From Tomitella gaofuii (GTDB lineage: Bacteria; Actinomycetota; Actinomycetes; Mycobacteriales; Mycobacteriaceae), in assembly GCF_014126825.1 (NCBI RefSeq), contig NZ_CP059900.1, positions 3,238,954 through 3,302,953 of the forward strand: a stretch of DNA of 64,000 bases, given 5' to 3'. This document shows positions 32,418 to 39,666 of this stretch, piece by piece. The notes beneath the pieces are model-generated. The model saw nothing but the letters and a program-made list of their open reading frames with translations. It had not been told where the DNA came from and did no database searches. How positions within the stretch are numbered: the stretch's first letter is position 1; the number at the start of each line of letters is the position of its first letter. The translations under genes were made by a program, and so were the position numbers.

Positions 32418-33974
32418 GTGGCGGAATATTGGCGGGACACATCCATCGTCGGGGCCTACGCGGGCACTGACGCGGTGGTGCAGATGGCACTCGGTGCGCA
32501 TGTCGTGTGGGATGGTACGCGGCCGGTCCTGGTGACGGTGCGTGCCGCGTCGGCGTCGGCGGGCATACCCGCGCCTGTGGTGCACGCGGGCCAGACGGTC
32601 GGCGTGGGCGCGGCTACGGCCGTGTCGGAGATGTCGCCGCCTGCCGTGTGCACCGGCGTCACGATCATGCCCCCGCCGATGTCCGCCGCCGGAACCCTGA
32701 CTTCTCCGATGGTGGTGTCGGAGAATCTGATCGACGTCCCGCCAATGTCCGCGACTGGGAGCATGTGGCCTGCGCTCGGCTTCGAGGTGCAGGGTGTGTC
32801 GATCATCGTGCCCTGGCAGTCGGGTACGGCGGCGTTCATGCCTCCGGCTGTTACGGCGGCGGTCATTATCGGCGTGCCTCGGATGGATGCGTTCGGCGAC
32901 ATGGAGTCCCCGTCGTACGGGTCGCACTACACGGGGGCGATGGTGCCGATGACCGCGACCGGCAGCGTCTGGCCCGCCGTTGTGCACGCGGGCCAGACGC
33001 TCACGCCAGACAAAGTCCCCGGGAACACCTTCGGCGGGGTCATGTTCGGCGGCGGCTGGATCGAGCTCACGTCGTCGACCCCGAATGGCAACCCGGTCTT
33101 CCATCCCGCCCCTACGGTGCACGCGGGCGTCACCATTGGCGTGCCCACGATGACCGCGACTGGCAGCATGTGGCCCGCAGAGTTCACCGTCTTCTCTCCG
33201 ATCAGCATCCTCAAAGACGGCAACCAGACATTGGCGTCGCAGTCCGTGTGGGAAACGATCCACCCGTGGACGAGCGAGACCGGCTACAAAACAGCACCGT
33301 TCAACGGCGATGGTGTGGATGTGCCGTCCGGAACCTACCGGATCGTCGCCCAGCTCCAAGGCAGCAACATCAGCTCCTACCGGGCTGGTATGCGCATCCT
33401 CTGCGACCAGAACGCGATAGAAACACTCGACGTTAGCGGCGGCGCCCCGTACCGCAACGTCGAAGGCGTCTACACCCTGCCGGGCGGCGTCGTGACGATG
33501 GAGGGCTTGTCGGGACGCGGAAGCTACTCGGATCGTGGCGTGATCGCCGCTGGAACGTGGATGCGCATCATGGACGCCGCCAAGGTCCAGTCGATCCACC
33601 TGGCAAGCACGTTCACCACCTCGGGGCTGGGTGATTGGAACACCCTCACCGGATGGGCTGCCGACACCGGCGACTATCCCAACACTGACCTGTCCGGCGA
33701 TGGTCTCACGGTCACGCCCGGAACCTACAGGCTCGTTGCACAAGCCGAAATAAGCGGCATCGGTTCCTACTCCGCCGGGCTTCGCCTCCGCCTCGACGGC
33801 GATACCCTAGTGGAGGTCGACTATGCCGGGGGAGGTCCCTACCGCACCATCAGCGAGATAGTCACCATCACCACAGACGGGACGCTGACAGCCCAGGTCG
33901 AAGTCGGACGGTCCTCCGCATCCGACCGGCAGGTCTACGCCGACACCACCTGGATCATCATCGAACCCGTCTAA
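32418..33974 (+). CDS. Tail fibre protein with beta repeats
   Basis: 518 residues from GTG. An N-terminal part carries repeated units of 30-45 residues ending '(M/V)PxMxATGSMWPA', present several times between residues 60 and 250. The C-terminal half holds two related beta domains (SVWETIHPWTSETG... and 'TSGLGDWNTLTGWAADTGDY'), likely receptor-binding. It ends 4 bases into the convergent QueC-like gene. Confidence 0.7.
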   Translation: MAEYWRDTSIVGAYAGTDAVVQMALGAHVVWDGTRPVLVTVRAASASAGIPAPVVHAGQTVGVGAATAVSEMSPPAVCTGVTIMPPPMSAAGTLTSPMVVSENLIDVPPMSATGSMWPALGFEVQGVSIIVPWQSGTAAFMPPAVTAAVIIGVPRMDAFGDMESPSYGSHYTGAMVPMTATGSVWPAVVHAGQTLTPDKVPGNTFGGVMFGGGWIELTSSTPNGNPVFHPAPTVHAGVTIGVPTMTATGSMWPAEFTVFSPISILKDGNQTLASQSVWETIHPWTSETGYKTAPFNGDGVDVPSGTYRIVAQLQGSNISSYRAGMRILCDQNAIETLDVSGGAPYRNVEGVYTLPGGVVTMEGLSGRGSYSDRGVIAAGTWMRIMDAAKVQSIHLASTFTTSGLGDWNTLTGWAADTGDYPNTDLSGDGLTVTPGTYRLVAQAEISGIGSYSAGLRLRLDGDTLVEVDYAGGGPYRTISEIVTITTDGTLTAQVEVGRSSASDRQVYADTTWIIIEPV

Positions 33975-35128
33975 CGGGTGAGTTTCTCGCGGATCGTGAG
34001 TGCCGCCACCTTCGCGATCACGGCACTGTTCCAAGCCCGAGCGAAGGCGCGTTGCGGCCAGGTGCGGCGGAGGGCACGTTCAAGGGCCGATTCAAGGCGC
34101 GCATCGTTCACCGGGCCCTCGCGTAGACCGGCGAGGTTCTCCTGAACAAAAACCTCCCGCGTCTTGTTCATCGGTATGCGGTCAAGCGCCTTAACAAGGT
34201 CAATCTCTGGCAGAGCAGCACACTCCGCACCCGCGACGTACACGTTGATTGCGGTGCGCACGCACTTATCGCACTCGCCGCAATTGCGGACGTCGTTACG
34301 ATTCCAATAGCACACGCGAAGATGCGTCATGGCGGCGTCGCTATTCTTCACCATGCGAGCTTTGTCCACGCGGGTCGCATCGACACCACTCTGCAGGATT
34401 CGCACGCGGCTACTCGACCACAACGGGTCCAAGTCCGGGTGGCTGCCGTGAGGAACAAGATCAGGATGCGAACCATCGGCGGCAGGATTCTTATCGCAGT
34501 CTGAGGCGGGAACGTACATCGTGTGCACGTGCTCGGAGAGCAGCTCGGCGACGTGGACCATTGCTGCGCCATGCGCTTTGCCCCAGCCGCCGGTCTCCTT
34601 GTCGAGAACCCGAATGTTGCTGCGCAGCTCGATGAGCGTCTTGCCCATCTCCGCGGCGGCTTTCCGGAGACGGTCGACAGTCGTCTCGTAGTACTCCTCG
34701 TTGTTGAGGAAGATGTCGAAGCCGTGCACGAACACCAGGTGCGTGATCTCCGGCTGGTGCCGCACGGCGGTGTAGAACGAGTCGAGCCCGCCGGAGAAGA
34801 AACTCCCGACTCCGCGTTCGTGGCTCGCGGGGACGTCGGGCGTGGCCGTCGCATCGACCGGAACTTCGTGCATCGTCTCGGGCCACCAGGACGCCATGAG
34901 CCGTTGTGCTTTCGCCGCCCCCGCACGGGCTACGTCGTCCACGGTGCTGTGGATATACAGCTCGTGGTTGCCGTGCATCGCGGCGATGGTGGCCGGAGCG
35001 AGCCAGGACGTGCCGGACGAGCGCAGCGGAACGTTCGCGGACGTGGTGATGGTGTAGGTCTTGTCGTCGAACCGGAAGTCCGCAATTGCCTCATTGTGTC
35101 CGCAGGGGCGGGGTTCAACGTTAAGCAT
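33971..35128 (-). CDS. Stand-alone QueC-like PP-loop ATPase (prophage cargo)
   Basis: 385 residues. A PP-loop FFSGGLDSF (SGGLDS at 112-117) binds ATP. A C-terminal zinc site has Cys273, Cys283, Cys286 and Cys289 (NCGECDKC). 'GSHPDLDPLWSSS' and 'SGVDATR..K' are further family marks; the GSHPDL piece is duplicated in tandem at 219-233. QueC makes preQ0, but relatives serve in defence islands (QatC, CBASS-associated) and in other amide or nitrile chemistry. No queD, queE or tgt genes are nearby. It is convergent with the fibre gene, less GC-rich than its neighbours and probably leaderless, all typical of a transferred cargo gene. Function not established. Confidence 0.8.
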   Translation of the reverse strand: MLNVEPRPCGHNEAIADFRFDDKTYTITTSANVPLRSSGTSWLAPATIAAMHGNHELYIHSTVDDVARAGAAKAQRLMASWWPETMHEVPVDATATPDVPASHERGVGSFFSGGLDSFYTAVRHQPEITHLVFVHGFDIFLNNEEYYETTVDRLRKAAAEMGKTLIELRSNIRVLDKETGGWGKAHGAAMVHVAELLSEHVHTMYVPASDCDKNPAADGSHPDLVPHGSHPDLDPLWSSSRVRILQSGVDATRVDKARMVKNSDAAMTHLRVCYWNRNDVRNCGECDKCVRTAINVYVAGAECAALPEIDLVKALDRIPMNKTREVFVQENLAGLREGPVNDARLESALERALRRTWPQRAFARAWNSAVIAKVAALTIREKLTR

Positions 35129-35136
35129 AGGGATTG

Positions 35137-35142
35137 AATATA
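35137..35142 (-). promoter_or_regulatory. TATATT -10 element of the QueC-like gene (leaderless start)
   Basis: Read on the minus strand, TATATT ends 8 bases before the ATG at 35128, and no Shine-Dalgarno sequence lies between. A transcript starting at or near the A of ATG would be leaderless, a common format in actinobacteria. No clear -35 is seen at 17 bases. Confidence 0.45.
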
Positions 35143-35367
35143 CACATGCGTCAAACGTGCTGCTGGCACCGGCAGTGCCGGCCGACCGGCCCCGCGCCCG
35201 GGAGTCCTGTAGCCCCTCGTGCCCGGGGCCGCGTCGTGCGCGCGCAGCGGCAGCGGGTGTTGCATCGGGCGCAATATGAAGCCTCGGGTTGCCGTATTCC
35301 TACCGCTGATGAAACGCGGTCGGGGTAGAGTGCGCGCTGGTCGCAGCTCAGAGGGGCGGCGGCCACC

Positions 35368-35400
35368 CCGGCCCCGTGTGTGGACGACGCGCGGGGCCGG
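35368..35400 (-). terminator. Hairpin after the HTH gene
   Basis: CCGGCCCCG (35368-35376) and CGGGGCCGG (35392-35400) are a perfect 9-bp stem, 4 bases beyond the HTH stop on the minus strand. No U run, as is common for actinobacterial terminators. Confidence 0.6.
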
Positions 35401-35404
35401 CCGC

Positions 35405-35806
35405 TCACTCGGCCCACGTGATGGTGCGGGGATAGTCGGCGAGGTCGAGGGCAACCGCGGTGAGGCCGACGGCGGCGCAGTCCATCTTCCACGACCACAA
35501 CTGTTCGCCGGGGTGGTCGCGCAGCCAGGCTTCGTTGGAAGGCCAGCGGACGAGACGAACGGTTTCGGTCTCCCCGAACTCGTCCTCCGGGTCTGGTAAC
35601 GATTCAAGGACTTCGCCGATCCGGTCGGTGACGGCGGCCCACCGGTCCTGCATGGCGGCCATCGCGTCGGCGGGGGGCGGCCACGTCTCGTCGGGGGATT
35701 CCCAGCGGCGGACGGTGCGCCCGGCGACGCCGCATAGCTCGCCCGCGTCGTCGTGGGTGAGGCCCAGGGTTTCCCGCATGGTGCGGAAGAGGGCGGAATC
35801 GTCCAT
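35405..35806 (-). CDS. HTH protein of YdiL/Aca2-like (DUF1870-like) type
   Basis: 133 residues from ATG 35806, which follows AGGAGA. The first 45 residues ('ALFRTMRETLGLTHDDAGELCGVAGRTVRRWE' pattern) form an XRE-type helix-turn-helix. They match the 'FRTMREyLGLTqddlA.llGVs.RTVqRWE' form seen in YdiL and anti-CRISPR-associated Aca2 regulators. The C-terminal part has conserved aromatic residues (RWPSNEAW, LWSWKMD). Probably a local repressor; a role with anti-defence genes is only suggested. Confidence 0.6.
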   Translation of the reverse strand: MDDSALFRTMRETLGLTHDDAGELCGVAGRTVRRWESPDETWPPPADAMAAMQDRWAAVTDRIGEVLESLPDPEDEFGETETVRLVRWPSNEAWLRDHPGEQLWSWKMDCAAVGLTAVALDLADYPRTITWAE

Positions 35807-35918
35807 TCTGTCGTCTCCTGCTGTTAGTGTCTGTGGCGTGTTCCCCCTCGCGGGGGATGATCCGGTTTTGCCCATCCAGGCGGCGTCGGATTGCGAGTGT
35901 TCCCCGCTCCGGCGGGGC

Positions 35919-35951
35919 GGGCCCCGGCTCCCCTCGTGGGGGCCGGGGCCC
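35919..35951 (-). terminator. Strong hairpin after the 119-aa gene
   Basis: GGGCCCCGGC (35919-35928) pairs with GCCGGGGCCC (35942-35951), with a further CCCC/GGGG inner stem. It lies 8 bases past the stop at 35960. A TTTCGTT run flanks it on the plus side. Confidence 0.65.
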
Positions 35952-35959
35952 TTTCGTTG

Positions 35960-36319
35960 TCACGTCAGGCTGAGGTCGTCCGGCCCGGCCCACCCGTCGC
36001 CGACGATGGTGAGCGCGTCCACGATCCGGTCGACGGCCTCTTGCTCGCCGGGGGTCTCCATGGCCTCGCGCTGGTCGGCCCAGTAGGCGACGTCATCGGC
36101 GTCGATGTCGCCGTCGATGCCGTGCAGCGCAGCGACGGCCGTGCCGTAGAGGCGGGCCTGTGAGCCTGCGATGGACAGGGAACGGGCGTGGTGCACGGTC
36201 TCGGTTCCCCCGGCGTCGAGGGTCTCGCGGATCTTGCGGGCGGCGGTGTCGCGGATGAGTTCGGCTTGTTGCTGCTGCCAGGTGAGGCGGCGGACGGCGG
36301 TGGTGCGGGTGATGGTCAT
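35960..36319 (-). CDS. Unknown prophage cargo protein, 119 aa
   Basis: ATG 36319 after AGGAGA. Mostly helical; N-terminal RLTWQQQQAELIRDTAARKI, then 'HARSLSIAGSQARLYGTAVAALHGIDGDIDADDVAYWADQ'. The acidic C-terminus may bind protein or mimic DNA. No family recognised. It sits between the HTH gene and another small gene, each with its own hairpin. Anti-defence or regulatory roles are open. Confidence 0.5.
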   Translation of the reverse strand: MTITRTTAVRRLTWQQQQAELIRDTAARKIRETLDAGGTETVHHARSLSIAGSQARLYGTAVAALHGIDGDIDADDVAYWADQREAMETPGEQEAVDRIVDALTIVGDGWAGPDDLSLT

Positions 36320-36350
36320 GCAAGTCTCCTGCGGATGAAGGGATGGCGCC

Positions 36351-36373
36351 CCCCGGCCCGTGGTGGGTCGGGG
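36351..36373 (-). terminator. Hairpin after the 75-aa gene
   Basis: CCCCGGCCC (36351-36359) pairs with GGGTCGGGG (36365-36373) with one G-U, 10 bases past the stop at 36383. Confidence 0.55.
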
Positions 36374-36382
36374 CGTCGGGGA

Positions 36383-36610
36383 TCAGCGGGTGTGGTCGGC
36401 GGCCCAGGCGTGGACTTCGTCCATGTTGAGCGTGTGCCCTTGCTCGGTGGTGTGTTCGGCGAGGATCGCGCGGGTGTCGAGGTCGCGGAGGCGGAGGGTC
36501 TGTACCCCGTGCTCCGTGGTGGAGATCAGGCGGGCGACGAACTGCTGGCCGCGTGCGATGTCGGCGGCGTAGCTGGCGGGGTAGGTGCCGGTGGCGTTGA
36601 TGATCTGCAT
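36383..36610 (-). CDS. Small unknown prophage protein, 75 aa
   Basis: ATG 36610 behind GGGAGAAG. Product MQIINATGTYPASYAADIARG... is beta-alpha with a C-terminal helix (NMDEVHAWAADHTR). No family is recognised. It has its own operator-containing promoter upstream and hairpin downstream, so it is an independent transcription unit. Confidence 0.5.
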   Translation of the reverse strand: MQIINATGTYPASYAADIARGQQFVARLISTTEHGVQTLRLRDLDTRAILAEHTTEQGHTLNMDEVHAWAADHTR

Positions 36611-36660
36611 TGTCTTCTCCCTTGGAGGTTCAGCGGGCCTCGTGCCCTGCTGATGAATAC

Positions 36661-36689
36661 AACCTATGTCCGACATGCGGACATTGCAA
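36661..36689 (-). promoter_or_regulatory. Promoter with a palindromic operator filling the spacer
   Basis: On the minus strand -35 TTGCAA (36684-36689) and -10 TAGGTT (36661-36666) are exactly 17 bases apart. The spacer and its edges form a perfect inverted repeat ATGTCCG-N5-CGGACAT (36666-36684). A dimeric repressor bound here would block this promoter of the 75-aa gene. Confidence 0.6.
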
Positions 36690-36806
36690 CCCTTTGTTAT
36701 CAAACCGTAACCAGGACCGTGGAACTGCGGCCCCGCCCGTCACGTCCAAGTCAGTGTCCGCATCCCCCCGCGGGCTGCCGGCGCGCACCCCCCTGCGCGG
36801 CGGCGA

Positions 36807-36833
36807 CGGCCCCGGACCTTCTGTCCGGGGCCG
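36807..36833 (-). terminator. Perfect 11-bp hairpin after the lipoprotein gene
   Basis: CGGCCCCGGAC (36807-36817) and GTCCGGGGCCG (36823-36833), loop CTTCT, 33 bases past the lipoprotein stop at 36867. Confidence 0.65.
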
Positions 36834-36866
36834 TTCACGCGTCTCTAGCGCTGTTCCCCTGGTCAT

Positions 36867-37331
36867 TCAGTTGCTCAGTACGACCGAGAGTTGCGCGCGT
36901 CCGGCTGTCTCCTTCTGGCCTGCGACTTCGCCGGTGTCGTAGTCGGTGATCGTCGTGGTGCACGTGCCGCGTGTCGGCCGTGTGGTGACCGTCAGCGGTA
37001 CACGCTCAGTGTCGCTGGACGACAGCCCGTAGTTCCGGGAGAACGTCTTCGTCCCGCCGACCGACTGCGTGACGCTGTTGCGGCCGACGAGGTATTCGTC
37101 GTCGACCTTCCCGAAGTTGATGTGCACGCCCGCGACACCGTCCTCGCCGCAGTCGGCCTGAACGACGACGTTCGAGCCGACCACGATCGGCCCAGAGATC
37201 GACGTCGGAGCTGCACTGCGCGCAGGGGCGCTCATAGTGGGTTCGGGTGCCGATTCGGCGGTTGTGGAGCATCCTGCGATGGCGAGTGCGCCTGCGGCGG
37301 CGATCAGTGGCCCGAGTGTGCGTCGTGTCAT
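36867..37331 (-). CDS. Prophage-encoded lipoprotein
   Basis: 154 residues. An N-terminal RR, a hydrophobic stretch and a lipobox LAIAGC (Cys21) give a lipidated surface protein. The mature part is Ser/Thr/Pro-rich at first and then an Ig-like beta domain with cysteine pairs (CGEDG, GTCTTTIT). Lipoproteins encoded next to actinophage integrases often act in superinfection exclusion. That role is inferred from location. Confidence 0.65.
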   Translation of the reverse strand: MTRRTLGPLIAAAGALAIAGCSTTAESAPEPTMSAPARSAAPTSISGPIVVGSNVVVQADCGEDGVAGVHINFGKVDDEYLVGRNSVTQSVGGTKTFSRNYGLSSSDTERVPLTVTTRPTRGTCTTTITDYDTGEVAGQKETAGRAQLSVVLSN

Positions 37332-37404
37332 GGGGTTCTGCTTTCGTCATGGCGGCCGGGGCGGGCCGTGTGTTCGTGCATCATGAATATCAAACGGGTG
37401 TGAC

Positions 37405-38244
37405 TCACGCGGCGCGAAGCCCGGAACGGGCGGCGGAGGCGACGGTGCGTAGGACGCCTTGGGGGACGTCGGTGTAGATCTGGGTGGTGCGGATCGACGC
37501 GTGGCCGAGGAGTTCTTGGACGGCGCGGATGTCGCGGGATTCGCGGTAGGTGACGGTGGCGAACCGGTGCCGCAGGTTGTGGGCGGTCCACCCGTCGGGC
37601 AGTGCGCGGGAGACGAGCTTGCCCAGGTGGGCCGGCGATAGGTGGCCGTCGATCTGGCCGGGGAAGATCCAGCCGTCGCCGCGTTCGCGGATCATGGCGG
37701 CGAGGTCGCGGTCGACGGGGACGACGCGTTCGTGTCCGCCCTTGCCGACCACGCGCAGTTGCCACCCGTCGATAGATCGCTCGAGGTCGCGCGCGTGTAT
37801 GGCGGCGACTTCGGCGCGGCGCAGCCCGGTCAGGGCGAGGATGTAGATCATCAGCCGGGTGCGGTGGTCGACCGCGCGCATGCCGGCGTCGACGACGTCG
37901 TTGGGTGCGGGCCGGGGTCGCACGCGGGGCAGGCGTATCGCGGGCAGGCTGGCGGCGGGGTCGACGGCGGTCCGGCCGGTGGCGATGGCCCATTCGTAGA
38001 AGCCGCGCACCGAGGCGCGGTAGGAGCGGCGCGTTTCGGGGGCCCAGTCGTGGGCGGCGAACCAGTACACGAGGTGCTCGCGGGTGATCTGCCAGGGGGT
38101 GGTGTCGCGGTGGTCGTGGCCGAGGCGGCGCAGGTGGTAGCAGCGTTGGTAGCGGGTGGAGCGGGGCCGGCCGATCGAGCGCAGTTCGGTCTCCCACGCA
38201 CTGATCGCCTCCTCCCACGCGGGCACGATAGTGAGCATGTCCAT
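37405..38244 (-). CDS. int: Tyrosine integrase
   Basis: 279 residues from ATG 38244 (longer starts upstream are possible). An N-terminal SAM-like core-binding domain (about 10-95) is followed by the catalytic domain with Arg142 (TGLRRAEV), Lys168 (GKGG), His222/Arg225 (HNLRHRFAT), His248 (LLGHAS) and Tyr257 (IYTDV). It joins attP to a tRNA attB. The tRNA-like fragment lies about 320 bases upstream, as expected for a functional int-attP arrangement. Confidence 0.93.
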   Translation of the reverse strand: MDMLTIVPAWEEAISAWETELRSIGRPRSTRYQRCYHLRRLGHDHRDTTPWQITREHLVYWFAAHDWAPETRRSYRASVRGFYEWAIATGRTAVDPAASLPAIRLPRVRPRPAPNDVVDAGMRAVDHRTRLMIYILALTGLRRAEVAAIHARDLERSIDGWQLRVVGKGGHERVVPVDRDLAAMIRERGDGWIFPGQIDGHLSPAHLGKLVSRALPDGWTAHNLRHRFATVTYRESRDIRAVQELLGHASIRTTQIYTDVPQGVLRTVASAARSGLRAA

Positions 38245-38338
38245 ACCGACTATTCGGGCAGGTGCGGAGTCGACACGCCAGCGGGTCGGCCGGTTTGATT
38301 CCAAAACGCTCCCCTTCCGTGGCCTGCTATGGCGTGGG

Positions 38339-38497
38339 TTACACGCGCCGGGCGGCGCGCCGGACCGCGGCGGCGACGGTGTCCCGGTCAAGGGTGTCGC
38401 CGCACAGTTCGGTGATGAGATCGTTGAGTCGGGCTTCGGCGTCGTGGTCGAGCTCGGCGGCGTCGCGGTAGATGCCGCCGAGCGCCGGCCGGGTCAC
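38339..38497 (-). CDS. Small ORF between integrase and attachment site, 52 aa
   Basis: GTG 38497 with AAGGA 6 bases upstream; ends TAA at 38339. Acidic helical product (GIYRDAAELDHDAEARLNDL). The position between att and int suits an excisionase or integration accessory, but no HTH is obvious. It is too short for standard gene calls. Confidence 0.45.
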   Translation of the reverse strand: MTRPALGGIYRDAAELDHDAEARLNDLITELCGDTLDRDTVAAAVRRAARRV

Positions 38498-38561
38498 GCC
38501 GCGTCCTTGTAGACGTCACCAGCGTCCTGGTGGAGGTAGGTGACCTGCGCGTTTCCCTCGC

Positions 38562-38608
38562 AGGACCTTAACCAGCGGGTCCGGGGTTCGAGCCCCCGAC
38601 GGCGTACA
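38562..38608 (+). other. Right attachment site: 3' fragment of tRNA-Lys(CUU)
   Basis: From CTTAA of an anticodon loop through the variable region, T arm (CGGGG-TTCGAGC-CCCCG) and 3' acceptor strand (ACGGCGT), but no matching 5' half upstream. This is what remains to the right of a prophage inserted into a tRNA. The intact copy should lie beyond the left end of the window. Confidence 0.8.
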
Positions 38609-38611
38609 GCC

Positions 38612-38647
38612 AAGCCCCCGCCTGGATCGTCATCCGGGCGGGGGTTT
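38612..38647 (+). terminator. Original tRNA terminator displaced by the prophage
   Basis: A 12-bp stem, CCCCCGCCTGGA with TCCGGGCGGGGG (one G-U), followed by TTTT. It lies directly after the tRNA fragment and marks the start of the chromosome. Confidence 0.8.
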
Positions 38648-38755
38648 TGCGTTGCGGACGAGTTCGCGTCACACGGGGTGGTCCTGCCGCGTTCGGCCTC
38701 GATGCCGGCGACCTCGGGTACGGTGATCCCGCACCTGTCGACACCGGGGGGATCA

Positions 38756-39106
38756 TTGACAGACAGCACCGACGAACTCGTCATCACTCAAGACGCCGTC
38801 GACACCATCGCGGGGGCATACGAACGCGCGGCGGATGAGCTGGAAATTCTCGCAGAACGATTCAAGTCGATCTATGGGCGAGAACCTTGGGGCACGCTCC
38901 CGTCGATCCTGCAGCTGCAACAGATGTATTTGGATCTCGCAGTAGGCGACCAAGGCTCCGCGGTCGTGCGGCTTCGGGAGTTCGCACAGGTCGCCCGCGA
39001 TCTCGCGGCCTGGGTACGGTCCGGTGCCGCCGACCTCATGGACGCGGACTCCTCCACGGCACAGAGCCTGGAGGGCGCCTTGCTCTCCGACCGGCCGATC
39101 GGATGA
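38756..39106 (+). CDS. Small helical protein, possibly WXG100/ESX-like
   Basis: 116 residues from TTG 38756 after GGGGGGA; upstream GTG starts are possible. Two long helices (DAVDTIAGAYERAADELEILAERFKSI... and 'VVRLREFAQVARDLAAWVRSGAADL') recall WXG100-like or other small secreted helical hairpins of Mycobacteriales, but no WxG turn is seen. It overlaps a lipoprotein gene by 4 bases, suggesting joint function at the envelope. Confidence 0.6.
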   Translation: MTDSTDELVITQDAVDTIAGAYERAADELEILAERFKSIYGREPWGTLPSILQLQQMYLDLAVGDQGSAVVRLREFAQVARDLAAWVRSGAADLMDADSSTAQSLEGALLSDRPIG

Positions 39107-39651
39107 GGACCCCTGTCATCGCGCTGGTGATCGCCTGCATCGCGCTGACCGCCTCGTGCACGAGCACTTCCCCCGCGACCGCACCGGCGACCGCATCACC
39201 GCCGGATACCACGCCTACAGGAATGCTGGCCGATCCCTGCACCGACGAGATGGTCACGTGGTTCGCATCGCGCGGCCTCACCCCCTCGCGAGCCGCAACC
39301 CCGTCGCGAGATCGGCGCACGAGCAACTGCACCTTCGGCAACGACCTCTACAGCGTGTCGGTCATGTCCCAGCTCGCCTCCCCCGACGGTTCGACCAAAC
39401 GATGGGTGCAGCGGGTGCTGGAGGCGTCCGGCGAAGTCCTCCCGCTCGAGGTGGCTGGACGCCCGGCGGAGATGTCCATCCGCGACCATGACGGAATCAG
39501 GCAGGACTGCAACGTCTTGGTCACAGTAAGTTTCGGGTTTCTGCATGTCACAAGCAGCCCCCGCGGTGACGCCGACGTGAGCCCCGCCCGCGATTGCGAC
39601 CAGACCCGCACTCTGGCGGCCGCTCTGGTCACGCGACTCATGGATCACTGA
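39103..39651 (+). CDS. DUF3558-type lipoprotein
   Basis: 182 residues. Signal peptide with lipobox LTASC (Cys19), a Thr/Ala/Pro linker, then 'LADPCTDEMVTWFASRGL' and two further cysteines (SNCTFG, QDCNVLV), the typical layout of DUF3558 lipoproteins of Mycobacteriales. Translationally coupled to the upstream small protein. Confidence 0.7.
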   Translation: MRTPVIALVIACIALTASCTSTSPATAPATASPPDTTPTGMLADPCTDEMVTWFASRGLTPSRAATPSRDRRTSNCTFGNDLYSVSVMSQLASPDGSTKRWVQRVLEASGEVLPLEVAGRPAEMSIRDHDGIRQDCNVLVTVSFGFLHVTSSPRGDADVSPARDCDQTRTLAAALVTRLMDH

Positions 39652-39666
39652 GAATTGCCACCCTGA

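Larger units (their letters stand above)
35129..35404. other. Gap between QueC-like and HTH genes
   Basis: 276 bases. Holds the QueC-like promoter at its left end and a hairpin (35368-35400) that ends the HTH gene. No further gene is supported. Confidence 0.5.
1..38608. mobile_element. Siphovirus-type prophage, right part (left end outside window)
   Basis: A full structural block (terminase, portal, capsid, tail, tape measure, lysis, fibres) is followed by a leftward cargo region, a tyrosine integrase and a tRNA-like 3' fragment. Chromosomal housekeeping genes begin immediately after that fragment. Most structural genes look intact, but three genes carry interruptions (4498, 11360, 26489-26540), so it is uncertain whether the phage can still be induced. 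No convincing immunity repressor is visible; it may lie left of the window. Confidence 0.95.

Noticed and set aside
33971..35128. Genuine QueC in a queuosine or DNA 7-deazaguanine pathway
   Set aside because: No queD, queE, folE, tgt or dpdA-like gene is in the window, and the N-terminal domain and GSHP..DPLW motif differ from QueC. The left part of the phage was not seen, so this is provisional.
38494..38787. Minus-strand ORF crossing the attachment site
   Set aside because: It runs through the tRNA fragment and its terminator, so it is most likely fortuitous.
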